Positions 44,683 through 57,747 are shown, counted from the first letter of the stretch. The stretch is DNA of 64,000 nucleotides from Basidiobolus meristosporus CBS 931.73 (GCA_002104905.1 MCFE01000444.1:1-64000), one strand, 5' to 3'. The notes: generated by a model not told the origin, from the letters alone. Translations and numbers: made by a program.

Positions 44683-45018
44683 ATGAGTGATATCTCAGGG
44701 GCTACAACAGCAAAACTGACTGACATAGCCTACATCACTGGACTAGCTAAGAGCCTGTTGTCAGTCAGTAAAGCAACTACTCAGGGACTGAAATTTGTTT
44801 TTACTATGCTGAACTGCTCAATATTGAGTGAAAATGGACAAATAATAGCTTTGGAAATCAGATATGACAATATATACAAGTTGCAATGCAAGAGCATTGT
44901 ACCTGAGTATGCTAACATTGCTGGAACTGATGAAACCTACTGGGAGACATGTCATAGGAGGCTGGGACACATTGGGGTAGAGAAAGAGTGCCAATTGGTG
45001 AAAAATAGCTTGTTTTAG
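44683..45018 (+). pseudogene. Copia pre-integrase segment (K copy at 43970)
   Basis: 111-codon frame starting SDISGATTAKLTDIAY with LLSVSKATTQGLKFVF and the HHCC-like lead CHRRLGHIGVEKE. Part of the fused gag-pol in the parent element. Confidence 0.8.
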
Positions 45019-45128
45019 GCCTAAATTACTCAATTACAATCAAATTAAGTGTCTGTAAGGGGTGTTCCTATGGCAAACAAGCTAGATGACATTTCAGGAG
45101 CTCAGATGGCATCAACACTGCCAAAATA

Positions 45129-45780
45129 TTGGCTATTGTGCACTCAGACAAATGTGGGCCCATGAGAACACTGTGCTTTGGAGCCAATAGATACTTTATG
45201 ATGTGTATTGATGACAAGACTGGATGTACATGGGTATACTTCCTTAAAACAAAGGATGAGGCTTTAGATATGTTTAAACACTACAAAAACATGACAAAAA
45301 CACAAACAGGGTGTAAATTGAAGATACTGTAAAGTGACAATGGAGAGGAAAACTGCTCAAAGGAGTTTGCAAAATGCTGTGTATTGACTGGTATAATTTG
45401 GCAGACCACTGTTCCACCTACTCCACAGCAAAATGGAGTGGCAGAATGTGCAAACAGAGCAATAGTAGTGATGGGAAGATCTATGCTACATGATAAGGTA
45501 ATGTAGTATAAGTTTTGGGCTGATTCTGTTGTCACCATGGTATACACCAAGAATGATGCCAACAACAGCACTATATGATGATACGCCCTTTGAAGCATAT
45601 ACAGGCAAAAAACCAGACCTCCAACACCTCAGGATCTTTGGCAGGGATGTCTTTTATCACATCCCTGCCAAAAAATGCTCAAAACTGCAACCAAAGAGTA
45701 GAAAAGAAATCTTTCTTGGATATTGTGATGATACTAAAGGGTGCAGAGTGTATGATGGCAAAATTCAGAAGCTGATTTAG
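45129..45780 (+). pseudogene. Copia integrase core (K copy at 43970)
   Basis: Frames 45129-45332 (HSDKCGPMRT, FLKTKDEAL), an interrupted SDNGEE stretch near 45335, TVPPTPQQNGVAEC near 45405 and 45529-45780 (YDDTPFEAYTGKKPDLQHLR, IFLGYC). The catalytic acidic positions can be placed, but stops separate them. Confidence 0.8.
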
Positions 45781-46099
45781 AGCAGGGACATTGTATTTGA
45801 GTAGAATTCTGATCAGAAAGCCACAGAAACTATTGACCAGCTGCCTGATGATGCAATCAACAGTAATAAAGAAGATGGTTACCAAATTCAGCCAGATAGA
45901 GAAGATAATTCTACTAGTTCCAGATCAGAGCAGATTATCCCGGTCAGTAGATCTATTAGAATAAGAAATGTCCCTGGATCCTGGTGGCAGACATTCAATG
46001 ATGATGAAGGAGCTTATCATGCCTTATGTGCCACACCTTAGAATCTGGAACAGGCAATGCAAAGTCCAGATGCTACTATGTTGCAACAAGTCATGCAGG

Positions 46100-47606
46100 A
46101 AGAGTACCAATCACTGAGCAAAGCAAAAATGTGTGAACTGGTAGATTTACCAATGGGGAGAAAGTCAATAGGTTGTAGATAGGTCTACAAGATCAAGATA
46201 ACCTCAAATGGTACCATTGATAAGTGCAAGGCTAGATTGTTGGCCAAAGGCTATTCCCAGACTCAGGAACTAGACTTTAAGGAAACAATTGCTCTGGTTG
46301 CCAAGTTTAACTCTATTAGGACAGTTCTAGCCCTGGCAGCTGTACACAGTCTAGATCTACACTAAATGGATATCAAATAGCTTTTCTAAATGAGGATTTG
46401 CAAGAAACTATGTATATGGAGCAACCAGAAGGTTTTACCAATCCAAAAGGTCCTCATAAGGTGTGCAGATGCAGGAAACTGTTATATGAGCTTAAGCAGG
46501 CACCTAAAACATGGTACAACAAGATTGACACATATCTAGAGGAGATTGGGTTTATTTGTACCACTGCAGTTCACAGTATATATGAGAAACCGCTCTAAAA
46601 GGGTGTGATAATCCTAGCTCTGTATGTTAACAACCTAATACTAGCTACAAGTGGCCAGGAGGCACGTAAACCCACAAAATCAGATCTCTTCAGCAAGTAT
46701 TAGATGAAGTATCCTGGAAAATTGAGCTATTTTCTTGTAATTGAAGTGAATTTTGACATACCTACACAGTAAATGGTGCTGAATCAGTCTAAGTACATCA
46801 GGGACACTCTTAAACACTTCAGAATGGAAAACTGCCGGTCAGCAGCTACCCTATGGACAATAATCTAAAATTGAGCAAATCTCAGCCTGTTTAGGTGAAA
46901 GCAGCCCAAATATGGACCAAAACTTTCCCTATCAATCAATGGTTAGTAGCCTAGTGTATTTGATGGTGTCTACACATCCTGATACTGCAGTGGCAGCTGT
47001 AATAGTCAGTCAATATATGCATAATTATGAATCAGATCAAATTGCAGCAGTCAGGTGCTTTTCAGATATCTACAAGGTACTACAAATATGGTACCAAAAT
47101 ACTCTGGAGCAGCTAACAGGCAGAAATTTGACAGTTAGAGCAATTTAGATTGGGGCAGAGATCTGATTGACAGATGCTCTACCACTGGGTATGTATTTCT
47201 TTATGCTGGTGCAGCTATTTCTTGGAATTGCAAAAAATAACCAACTGTGTCCCTATCTACAACAGAGGCTGAATATATGGCTTCTTGTCAAGAGACTAAG
47301 CAGGTTATATGGCTATGGGAATTATTCAAAAACTTAGACTTTAACTCAGATGAACCAACATGTGTTTACAAAGATAATCAAAGTTGTATTTCTTAAGCTA
47401 AGAATCCTACTAATCATGCCAGAACTAAGCACACAAATATACATCACCACTTTGTGAGGGAAGCTGTAGAAAATAACTTAGTAGACTTAGTTTATTGTCC
47501 AACTGACAAAATGGTGGCAAATATATTGACAAAACCACTAGCTAGACCTCAATTTGAGAAACTCAGAGAGGAATTAGGATTAAGAAATTATGTAGTTGAG
47601 CGGGAG
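46100..47606 (+). pseudogene. Copia RT and RNase H (K copy at 43970)
   Basis: RT pieces include KQAPKTWYNKIDTYLEEIGF (46398-46598) and a degraded catalytic segment (LYVNNLI in place of LYVDDLI). RNase H sequence occupies 46912-47580 (NFPYQSMVSSLVYLMVSTHP). The loss of both catalytic Asp residues at YVDD shows it is non-functional. Confidence 0.8.
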
Positions 47607-47712
47607 TGTTGAAATATTGGACTATTTTGTCACATTCAGCAGCTAAAAATTTTCTTAACAATTCTAGACCAGTTTTGGTCACTGTAAGACATATTTGCAG
47701 CCCCAACTTCAT

Positions 47713-49145
47713 TTTGTTATTGGTATTATGGTACAGTAATCTCTTGCATTATCTGATGAATTTTGCAGAAGTGGATGAAGAGTTTTGAGGTATATTCTCT
47801 ACCATTATCAGAGCATATCTTCTAGGTTTTTCACCAGTTTCTCTCTCCACCGTGGCTTTAAACTCCCTGAACTTATTAAATACTTCATCTCACTTAAGGA
47901 CAAGTTATGCATATGTCCACACATATCTGAGTTAATTGGATATAATTCATTTTTGGTATTGATTAATCTGGAGCTCTGGAATGATTGTCTGGCTTGCTTC
48001 CCATATATACAAGCTCCATAGGGCTCAAAATCAGCATGGGGATCAATTTACCATGAAAATCAGCAGACTATTGAACATTTGCCCAAAAGTCATAATTAAT
48101 CTGTGCAAATCTCCTGTGCCAAAGCATTGATGTTTTTTCATTTAAGTTACTAATATTGGCTTCCAGATATGACGGAATATACATCAACTGATAAAGATTC
48201 TGATCTCTAATATCCATGCAGTAAGACAACATTTTGATCAGTGATCCTGTATTTGGAATTGTGAAAGCTGAAGCTGAGTCCTTCTGTTGTGGCATTACTT
48301 GCAGATAGTAGGTTCTTGACAATTTCTGGCACATACAATACTTCTTTTGAGGTCAGTGTATGGCTTCCTTCACTGCTTCTAAGGTCTACTTGGATAGTTC
48401 CTTCTTTCACTACATCAAGTGTTCTGTTGTCACCCATTTACACCTTCTTGAATGGAATTTCTTGATATTGGGTAAAAAGTTCTTTTTGGTGTGTAGAGTT
48501 TTGAGATGCTCCAAAGTCAATATACCACATCTGAGAATCCTTGTTTGTGGGCATATTTAGTGTAGGTATGAATAGTCTATCTTTGGTTGTTGCAGTAATA
48601 CCATATATAGGCTTTTTCTGCTGACTATCTCTCATTTGAAGCAACGGTCTGATGTGTGTCCTTTCCTTTGGCAGTAATTGCAAATAGATTTCTATTGCCC
48701 ATAACAGGTACTGGGTATCTTCTTTGTGGATTATCATTGCTTATCAAAGCATTTTCTTTTTCCTGCTTATTGGTGCTTGATTTTCTTAATTCTTCATTCA
48801 GGAGCCTACATTATATGTAATATAAGGTCAAATCTTCATTTCTGGACTGCAGGGCTGATATAAAGGCCTGAAACTTGTCTTTCAGGCTATTCAGGATAGA
48901 TACTATTATACCCTCATCAGTAGTTGGTATGCCTTCAAATTCAATCTCATCCACTAGCAGGGTAATTGTTTTAAATAATTTTTACATTTCTTCTCCTAGC
49001 AGCATCCTTACGGTAAAGAATATTAGTCCAAGAAGTATTTTCTTGGCAGATGAACATGACTGGTAGATGTCTTCTGTTACCTTCCAGGCATTCTTTGCTG
49101 CTTTTGGTCTTGGGTATTGAGTTAGCAACTTGTCTCTGACACTAA
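47713..49145 (-). mobile_element. Copia L copy, gag to integrase, no LTR
   Basis: Minus-strand order: gag end (49145 to about 48740), knuckle region, protease WYIDFGASQNSTHQKEL (about 48490-48540), pre-integrase GDNRTLDVV...VLYVPEIVKNLL (48437-48280), then integrase pieces to 47713, where it abuts the broken K LTR. It retains the protease missing from the L element at 54037. Confidence 0.75.
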
Positions 49146-49249
49146 GGCAAATGCAAATATATAGAGGTTAGTAGGCAGGTGGCTATAGTTTTTTTGTCAA
49201 ACTATAGATGAAATAATACAGAAGTAGTGGGTAGGTGAATAAATTAGGG

Positions 49250-51545
49250 TGTTCTTACAGTGGAATGTATGCATGGCTCAAATTAAGGTGGTACAACAAA
49301 ATAGCAGTTGGTAAATTGGTGCAAGAATTTGTTGGAAGACCTGGGTAGTTTGAATATTTTACTACACAAGCATCAAGAAACCTTACAAGAATAACCATTA
49401 CACCACTCCCAGAGTTAATAGCCACCTTTAAAGGTGCAATTCCAGTAAGATCCTCAGGAGGAAATATCACTGAGTTTCTACAAGAGTTTAGCAACATAGC
49501 TGCAGCGTTTGAGCTATCACACAAGAATACAACCCAGTTGTGTCCTTTTCACTGTGGAGTTGAGATATCAATATTCTTACAAAGTTTAGATCTATTCAAG
49601 ATATCTTTTGGTGCAAACTATAGCTGGGACACTGCTCAACAGGCTATTTCTGCTGAGTACCACAAGAAAGCACAGTTTGTGACAATAAATGAGCTAGAAA
49701 TGCCTTACAACAAGACCTAACCCTTTCAGAAGTACATTTGAAAGTTTGAGTTAAATGCAAGGTATGTTGAAGCAGCTATTGGAATTCCATGATTTTATCA
49801 AAGAAACCATTTTCTGATAAATATTCCTCAAGAGATGTTTAATGCTATTAGCCCCCAAGTTCAGGCGGCAAGCTTCTACCACAATGCTAAACAAATGATG
49901 TTAAACTAGCAATCAGGGAGACAATTCATGGCTCCTATTAACAATCAAATGAAGATTTTCACTCCAACTAAACAAATTCTTCATCATACAAATAACCTAC
50001 ATAGTGATCAGGTTGAATAATAAATAGTTGCATTAGGAAAACTGACACTCAAGTTGGACACTCAAGGTGTATCATTTCAAGCATCAACAAAGCAAGACCA
50101 GAAAGTCCCAAAACAACCAGTAACTATCCACAGCAAACCAAATATATTGTGTACTGTGAATCTGCTGAATGTAGCCTGTATGGTTGCCAAATATTAAGTA
50201 TTGATATTGACAGTCACAAAATTAAGATTGATTGCTACGGGAAGATGTGAGATACTGCTGGGAGCCCTTTACCTATCTAGAGATGGTATCTTAGACTGAT
50301 GTCCTATGTACCTGCTCAAGAAGAAACAAGCAGAAGCACCACAACATCAAATCTCATACAAATCCAAAAGACTGCAGAAATTTCAATCAACAAACATTAC
50401 ATACTCACAATATCAGTCCTGTCTGGGCAGGTCCAAGAATATCTAATAGAAAAAGAGGAAGTAGAGGAATTTATTATCCATTATTGACAAGAGAAAATAT
50501 GTTTCTACAGAGAGCAATTCTAAAAAAGGGCGTACCAACAAAAGAACTCAGCAGGTTGTTGAAATACTGGCACAGCCAGAAGTATCAAAAGTCCCAAAAG
50601 TGCACTTGCAATCTCAATCAAGGTATGACACTGCTGCAATTACACAGAAAGATATCAACAAATGCTGGAAATCTCCATTTCCACAACTTACAAATCAAGA
50701 AAAGGTCACCACTATCAGCAAATCTCAACCAGCTACTGCCTATAATGGTAAAACCCATGCGCAAAGATATCCACCTGCATTATCAAGAACAATCTTCTAC
50801 AACTTTATCAAGTGAGCAGCTATAATTTGGAGTTGAAAAGACATTTTACTCTATTACAACAGAATACTATACTGCTGCAATAATCAATACTGAGGTGGAA
50901 AATGTTTTTGATTCTGGATCAGGAATCAACACCATCACTGCTGTGATGTTTGAAAAAATCAAATAGCCATTGACAGAAGCTGACTGGAATACAAGAACTG
51001 ATATAGGTGCTGCAGATAAGATGCTTGGACTTTGTCACTCTTAGCTAATTAAATCTGGAGTAATCATGGTTACTTCTCCCTTTTTCATTGTTGCCAATGG
51101 ACCAACTTTTGAGGTATTGTTGGGACAACCATATGAGAGAGAATCTCTTCTACAAGCAGATAACAGACTTGACAGAAGCTTATGGCTTACAGTCACATCT
51201 GATAATCACAAAAGAAGGGCAACTTTTTGTGCAGCAGAAGAGATTATTCCCAGAAATGCACACTTAATTGCAGTACAAAATTTTCAAATTCATAGGAGAT
51301 TTTGTTTTATGATCAACACTTCATTCCATTGACAACCAGCAAGACAAACACCAAATATAGGCCAGTTGCACTGAAAACAAAGCCAGCATCTACTTGAATC
51401 TCACCATCTGCCCACAACAATCCCAAAATGGAGCCTAGGCACAAGTATGAAAAATCAGACTCACAGACAAGAAGCCCCTGGAGTTAGCTATAGAGACTAC
51501 TATTACAACTAGGAAGAAAAGTCTCTTTTTGACTATACCACAATG
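49250..51545 (+). mobile_element. Ty3/Gypsy element N, gag and protease part
   Basis: A different Gypsy family from G. Gag-like frames at about 49360-49900 (ITITPLPELIATFKGAIPVR, FLQEFSNIAAAFELS), a linker region 50300-50830, then an aspartic protease: DSGSGINTITAVMFEKI (about 50915-50965) and VANGPTFEVLLGQPYERESL (about 51085-51145). Continued after repeat R by an RT fragment at 52640-52984. No LTR identified. Confidence 0.65.
51066..51332 (+). pseudogene. Gypsy N retropepsin C-terminal half
   Basis: 88-codon open frame VTSPFFIVANGPTFEVLLGQ then PYERESLLQADNRLD, the conserved end of a Gypsy protease (hydrophobic-DVLLGQPW type). The active-site half lies upstream, beyond a stop. Confidence 0.65.
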
Positions 51546-51559
51546 CTAAGACAATGTCT

Positions 51560-52638
51560 TTGCATTTAATGATGTGCTGTGGTGGTGTATAGGTCCAAGG
51601 GAGAGATATGCCCAACACTTCTCAAGTGTTTTGTTTGTGGGGTGTTCACAGGGTGCAATAACCTCTGGCAAAAGCTTGCTAAGAATACTTGGGTTCTGTC
51701 TCCAATCTAATGTGAAGGGGAATAAAGCCACAAGCTTGTCAAGGGAAGACTATTGAGCTACAATCCCCAACTTAGTTGGCATCTTAACAAAAGTATGTGC
51801 TAGGTTCCGCATCCTTTGAGGTGACAATGTACTAAAGCTACCAAAGTCAAAACAACTGTAAACTCCACCAGCAGGGACTTGATAAGAATGCAGCTGTGGT
51901 CAATAGTTACAAAGATGGAAAAGTATCTTTGCCTGTACAAGAACAAACTTGGGAAAGAATCAAATATAATAAAAGATACCTACTCTGAGTATTCCTCACA
52001 AGTAGTGCCTCCAAGGTTGGTTGGCTGTCAGCGCAGTTTCCTGGGAGTGTCCTGTGGTCTGGGGTTGGAAGTTCAGGTAGCAGCAGGTAGCAGTGATCAC
52101 ACTAATCAACAAGTTGGTATATTGATAAAAGGGATGATGATTTATTGTTGAGGCATAGCCTCCCTTATATACTTTTCTCACTGGCTAAGTGATTACTAAT
52201 CATGGTATTCTGGAAGGTTCTGGATATCAATAGAAATCTTAATGACATCAGAATGACCTAAGAATGCTCCAAGTAGGTGCTGGCAGGTTCTAAGAGGCAC
52301 AGTACATCCATCCAATCAGGAATCAGGATTCTGAAACCTGTGTAACATAGGGATACCATGTATGGTATGGAAATGGTAGGGATAGTGACATGGGTTCACC
52401 ATGTGTCACGGGTACTGGCACAGGTACTTGCCTAATATAGAAGCACTTATAGCTAGTAATATTACATAAAGTGAGGGGTAACTTATGCAATAAGGTAAGC
52501 AGGTATGATAGTCTACCAGCTTATGGGATAGCACTGGTCAAGTAAGACAAATGGGATAAAACTAAAATAACTGTAGTAGAGATATAGGGAAGTAGAAAAT
52601 AAGGGAATGAGCACATCTGTTAGTGGGTGTCACTGTCA
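51560..52638 (-). mobile_element. Repeat R, copy 3, inserted in Gypsy N
   Basis: LTR-like part 52638 to about 52028 on the minus strand (TGACAGTGACACC start; TATATAAGG and AATAAATCATC near 52130-52170), followed by internal sequence to 51560. Gypsy N protease lies on its left and N RT on its right, so it appears to split N. Best-preserved R copy. Confidence 0.55.
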
Positions 52639-52639
52639 C

Positions 52640-52984
52640 CCCACTACAGCGCAAAGAGGATGCTTATCCACAGAGCTGTTTCCACCAATTAAGAATCATA
52701 CCATTGAACATACACTGTGGGCACTAAGATCATATCCTATTCCCTCAAGATTACTGAACAATGTAATGGTAAGGCTAAAATCAAGATTTAAAAGTGAAGT
52801 CATTGAGTATAGCTATGGACCATATTGGAATCCCTGTTTTACACTCTTAAAGAAAAATGGAAGTCTAAGGTTTATTCAAGGCAAACAGCATTTGAGTAAG
52901 GTCACCATTAAAGATGCTAAGCAACTTCCTGTACCACATGAAAAATTGAGTCATTTACTGGATGTCCTCCAATTACATCATTAG
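52640..52984 (+). pseudogene. Gypsy N reverse transcriptase fragment
   Basis: Frame reads LRSYPIPSRLLNNVMVRLKS, SYGPYWNPCFTLLKKNGSLR then VTIKDAKQLPVP, the N-terminal RT region of Gypsy elements (P-Y-x-NP-F-x-KKNG-R). The catalytic YxDD part is absent; the fragment ends near an older copia L copy. Confidence 0.7.
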
Positions 52985-54036
52985 ATCTTCATTCAGGATA
53001 TTACCAATACTTCTGGGTCTAACTAACCTAACTCAGTGAGCATAAGGTGACAAGTGTGGCCAAATGCCATTCTAGAAGTGCCAAGTGGTCAGATATAGTG
53101 CTGATATGAAAAGTCTATCTTCAGTTGTTGCAACAACTCTATATACATGCTTTTTGTGCTAATTATCTCTAATTTTGAGACACTGGTCTGAAATATGACC
53201 TTTGCTTTTGCATTAATTGGAAAACAGGTTGCTGTGGCCTTTGAAGAGTCTTGAGTATATTTTTTGCTGGTTATCATTGCTTATTACAGCATTCACTCCT
53301 CTCTTCTTATTGGTACTTGATTTTCTTAATTCTTCATCCAGGAGCTTTCCATGTATGTAATTTATGGTCAACTCTTTAGTTTTGGACTCTAGGGCTAATA
53401 CAAGGCCCTAGATCTTCTTTTTCAGGCTATTCAGGATGGTAACTATCATATCCCCATTAGTGGTTGGTATGCCAATAGATTTCATCTTAGCAACTGACAC
53501 GGTATTTTGTTAATAGATTTTTCATTTCTTCTCCTGGTAGTATCTTAATAGTAAAGAGCTTTTGTCTAAATGTATCTTCTTAGTGCAAAATATGACTGGT
53601 AGGTATTTTCTAGAGCCCTTCAGTTATTCATTGCTGTTTTTGTTCTTGAGCATTGAATTAGCAATTTGTCTTTAGTATTATGGCAAATGCAGTTAAAGAC
53701 ACTTTGTTCTTTCTTCTAGTACTTCAATGCTTCCTGTTGCGCATTCTTAGGAGGGCATCCCTCTCCCAGGACAATTTCCCAAAGTCCTCTTTCCTGTAGC
53801 TAATGCTGCATCTTCACCTTCCACACTTGGTAGTTAGATCCATCCAACTTTTCAGCAGAGGGAAAATTCCAGTAATAGCAGTAGTAGACTTTGCAGAGAG
53901 TGACAGCTTGGAGCTCATAACCTGTTGTGAGAGTCTTGGAGATATTTAAAGTGATTTGGAGGACAAGTAGATTATGTGGTTTTCACTTAATGAATTATTG
54001 AATGTGAAAGTAGTATCTATACTTTTACATGATCTT

Positions 54037-54386
54037 TGTTGTAAAAGCTTGTATTTCCACCTAAATATTCACCTAACTTAGTCACTTAGATCATCACCTT
54101 CAAATCCTAGAGAATACTGACCATATTCCTTGTTGGGATTTACTTAGAATATTTTCACCAAAATATCAGGTACCCAGAACATGAGAATTCTCAAAGTTGT
54201 CCATACAGCCCCCAACTTTGTACACATGCTCTTGGGACCTTTCTTAGCCTACTCTATGTGCTTGTTATGCCAAGACCATGTAAAAGTATAATGACTACTT
54301 TTACATTCAATAAATCATTAAGTGAAAACCACATAATCTACTTGTCCACCCCAATCACTTCCAATATCTCCAAGACTCTTACAACA
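54037..54386 (+). repeat. 5' LTR of copia L
   Basis: TGTTG...CAACA termini. GTAAAAGTATAATGA followed by CAATAAATCATTAAG gives a promoter and poly(A) signal order like that of K and G. Confidence 0.9.
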
Positions 54387-54390
54387 GGCT

Positions 54391-55196
54391 ATGAACCCCA
54401 AGCTGTCACTCCCTGCAATGTCTACTACTGCTATTACTGGAATTTTTCCCTCTGCTGAAATGTTGGATGGATCTAACTACCAAGTGTGGAAGGTGAAGAT
54501 GAAGATGCTGCTACAAGAAAGAGGCCTTTGGGATATTGTCATGGGAGAAGAATGCCCTCCTAAAAATGTGGGAGAGGAAGCCTTAAAGTACCAGAAGAAA
54601 GAACAAAGTGCCTTTAACTGCATTTGCCTTGATGTTGAGGACAAATTGCTAATTCAATGCTCAAGAGCAAAAATGGCAAAGAATGCCTGGAAGGCATTAG
54701 AAGATCCCTACCAGTCATATTCAGTTGCCAAGAAAATGTATCTGAGACAAAAATACTTTAGCACAAAGATGCTGCCAGGAGAAGAAATGAAAATCTAATT
54801 ACCAGAATTACCCTGCTGGTAGATGAGATGGAATCTGTGGGCATACCAACTACTGATGGGGATGTGATAGTTACCATCCTGAATAGCCTAACAGACATGT
54901 TTCAGGGCCTTGTATTGGCCCTAGAGTCCAGAACTGAAGATTTGACCTTAAATTACCTATATGGAAGGCTCCTGGATGAAGAATTAAGAAAATCAAGCGC
55001 TAATAAGAAGGAAGAAGAAAATGCTTTAATAAGCAATGATAACCAACAAAGGAAGTACCCAAGACCCCACAAAGGCAACAGCAACCTATTTTGCAACTAC
55101 TGCAAAAGGAAAGGACACACATCAGACCATTACCTCAAACAGAACAATAATCAGCAAAAGAAGCCTGAATATAGAAATGCTGCTTTTCATGGGTGA
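54391..55196 (+). pseudogene. Copia L gag and zinc knuckle, one frameshift
   Basis: Frame 54391-54798 (GSNYQVWKVKMKMLLQERGL, FNCICLDVEDKLL, MYLRQKYFSTKMLPGEEM) is offset from 54828-55196 (ILNSLTDMFQGLVLALESRT, LNYLYGRLLDEELRKS, knuckle CNYCKRKGHTSDHY). The start within ATGAACCCC overlaps the primer-binding site, so the true start may be ATG 54419. The knuckle's last Cys is replaced (HYLKQ), and the protease domain is deleted right after it. Confidence 0.85.
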
Positions 55197-56386
55197 CAAT
55201 AGAACACTTGATGCAGTGGGAGAAGGAATTATCCAAGTAAACCTCAGAAGCAGTGAAGGAAGCCATATACTGACCTATAAGAAGTACTCTATGTACCAGA
55301 AATAGGCAAGAACCTACTCTCTGTATGCAAGGCCACAGCAGAAGGACTCAGTTTCAGCTTTGACAATTCAGGATGCAAGATCATTGATCAAAATGGTGCC
55401 CATATTGCTTTGGGTATCAGAAATCAGAACCTGTACAAGTTGACTTATATTGCATCATATTTGGAAGCCAATATAAGTAACTTAAATGAAGAAACACCAA
55501 TGCTTTGGCACAGGAGATTTGGCCACATCAATACTCATTATTTGCACAAAATGATCAAAGATCTGCTAATTTCTGGAGTGAAAACTGATCCCCCAGCTAA
55601 TTTGGAGCACTGTGAAGCCTGCATATATGGGAAACAAGCCTGACAACTATTCAAGAGCTCTGGGTTAATCAAAACTAAGAAAAAATTAGATCTAATTCAC
55701 TCAGATCTGTGTGGACCTATGCAAAATTATCCTTAGGCAGGATGAAGTATTTGATCACTTTTATTGATGATTATACAAGATACACATGGGTCTACCTCAT
55801 GGAGAGAAAGGAAGAAGCTCTGTCTAAGCTCAGAGAGTTTAAAGCCATGGTGGAGAGAGAAACTGGTGAAAAAATCAAGAAAAATATGCTTTGAAAATGG
55901 TGGAGAATATATCTCAAAACTCTTTATCCACTTCTGCAAAATTCATGGGATAAAGGAAGAGACTACCGTACCATACTCCCCACAGCAAAATGGAGTAGCA
56001 GAACATGCTAACAGATCAATAATTAATATGGCAAGATCTATGATCCATGATCAAAAATTACCCTATGATTTTTGGGTGGAATCAGTTGCCACTGCTGTAT
56101 ACCTAAAAATCAGAGTTATAACAGAATACTTTGTGATTCCACTACATATGAAGCATGGTATGGATACAGATCAAGTGCAGAACATCTAAGAATATTTGGG
56201 TGTATAGCATATGCCAAGAAACTGCCCGGAAATCAGTCAAAATTTGAGCCAAAAAGTGTAAAATGCATATTTTTGGGCTACTGCAATGAGAGTAAGGCAT
56301 ACAGACTCTGCAATACCAGAGCAAAGAAGCCGATCAAGTCCAGGGATGTGTTGTTTGATGAAAGTTCAAAATTTCACCAAAAATGA
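55195..56386 (+). pseudogene. Copia L pre-integrase and integrase
   Basis: GDNRTLDAVGEGIIQVNLRS at 55190, pre-integrase zinc segment MLWHRRFGHIN...CEACIYGK (55500-55640), then LITFIDDYTRYTWVYL (55745-55800), GGEYISKLF, PYSPQQNGVAEHANRS (55970-56025), and the C-terminal LRIFGCIAYAKK...IFLGYC (56185-56285). The frames change at least four times, so no integrase is made. Confidence 0.85.
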
Positions 56387-56937
56387 CATCAGATGATGAC
56401 AAAAATTTGATCTCAAGTCCACCAATTGTCAAGATTGAATCAGAGCAAAACAATGAAAATTTCTCACTACAGAGGACTCTACAACTGTGGTTCAGCCAGA
56501 ATCAGTGCCCAGGAGTATACCAGAAGTGATCATTCCAGTATCAAATGCCTGGAGATCCAATTAGACAAGAAATAACCCAAATTACAATATCAATGAGGGT
56601 ACAAACTTAGCCTATGCCTATTCAGTCCATATTGATGAACCCCAGACTGTAAAAGAGGCCCTAAATAGGCCTCAGACAAAGCTTTGGAGACCTGCAATGA
56701 CTGAAGAATATCAGGCCCTGATGGAAATCAAACTTGGGACTTGGTCAAATTACTGATCAACCAAAAATCATTTGGATGCAGATGGGTCTTCAAGACAAAA
56801 TACAAGGCTGATGGTACAATTGAAAGATACAAAGCAAGACTTGTGGCCAAAGGATACTCTTGAACAAAAGGACTTGACTGCACTGAGACCTTTGCACCAG
56901 TAGCCAAGTTTAATTCCATCAGATTAATATTGGCTAT

Positions 56938-57080
56938 TGTTATGAATAGACACAAGGCAGGAGGAAAAGCTAGGCACGGCTGGAAAGGACTTAGGTGTGG
57001 ACCATCAAGGCAAGGCAGGATTCAAGGCAAGGCTGTTTATTCAAGACCTGTGTTTATCAGACTGAGGAATACTCAAGGCT
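56938..57080 (+). other. GC-richer filler replacing the copia L RT core
   Basis: Copia L sequence stops after FNSIRLILAI and resumes at GSLMYIMLGTHPDIS. The 143 bp between them do not encode RT, are rich in AAGGCA/AAGGCTG motifs and match nothing else I noticed in the window. A patch copied in during repair or template switching is likely. Confidence 0.65.
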
Positions 57081-57736
57081 GGCAGTCTGATGTATATCAT
57101 GCTTGGAACACATCCAGATATCTCATATTCAGTGGAAGTTGTCAGCCAACATAATCAGAACTATGGATCTGATCATATTGCAGCAGTTAAGCGGATTTTT
57201 AAATACCTAAAAGGAACTGCTGATATCTGCTTAAGATACACTTATAAGGCTTCAGATCAGGATCTTGTGGGATACTCCGATGCTGATTGGGGACAAAATT
57301 TAGAAGACAGAAGATCCACCACAGGATACCCTTTCTTTACTGTCAAGGAGCAATATCATGGAATTCAAGAAAGCAACCAATGGTAGCACTTCCTACCACA
57401 GAGGCAGAGAACATGGCAGCCTGTGAAGCTACAAAAGAAGCAATGTGGCTAAGAAAACTTTTTACAGATTTAGGCCTATGTCAAAAAACACCTATTACTT
57501 TATTTCAACATAATCAAGGATGTATACAATTAGGTAGAAATCCAACCTTTCATGCTAGAACCAAGCACATAGATATTAGACATCATTTCATACATGAAGC
57601 TATAGAGAATAACTTAGTTAGCTTAGTTTACTGTCCTACAGATGAAATGATTGCAGACATATTTACCAAACCATTAGCTAGAGACAAGTTTGAATATCTT
57701 GGGTCAAAATTAGGACTAGTCAGTATGAACATTTAG
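57081..57736 (+). pseudogene. Copia L RNase H and pol C-terminus
   Basis: Frames 57090-57386 and 57287-57736 overlap with one frame change. They encode VKRIFKYLKGTADICL, DADWGQNLEDRRSTTGY, TEAENMAACEATKEAMWLRK, KHIDIRHHFIHEAIENNLV and DIFTKPLARDKFEYLG: a full copia RNase H and C-terminal tail up to the 3' LTR. Confidence 0.85.
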
Positions 57737-57747
57737 CTGAGTGGGAG

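Larger units (their letters stand above)
43970..47712 (+). mobile_element. Decayed copia K copy with integrase, both LTRs truncated
   Basis: Partial 5' LTR (43970 to about 44135) joins directly into gag (INAGVDDEE at 44145). Then knuckle (about 44390), protease (about 44545), pre-integrase (44683-45018), integrase (45129-45600, with SDKCGPM, SDNG and PQQNGVAE), RT (about 46100-46700), RNase H (46900-47600), polypurine tract GAGCGGGAG and a 3' LTR start (47607-47712). Many stops. It shows what the integrase-deleted young K element has lost. Confidence 0.85.
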
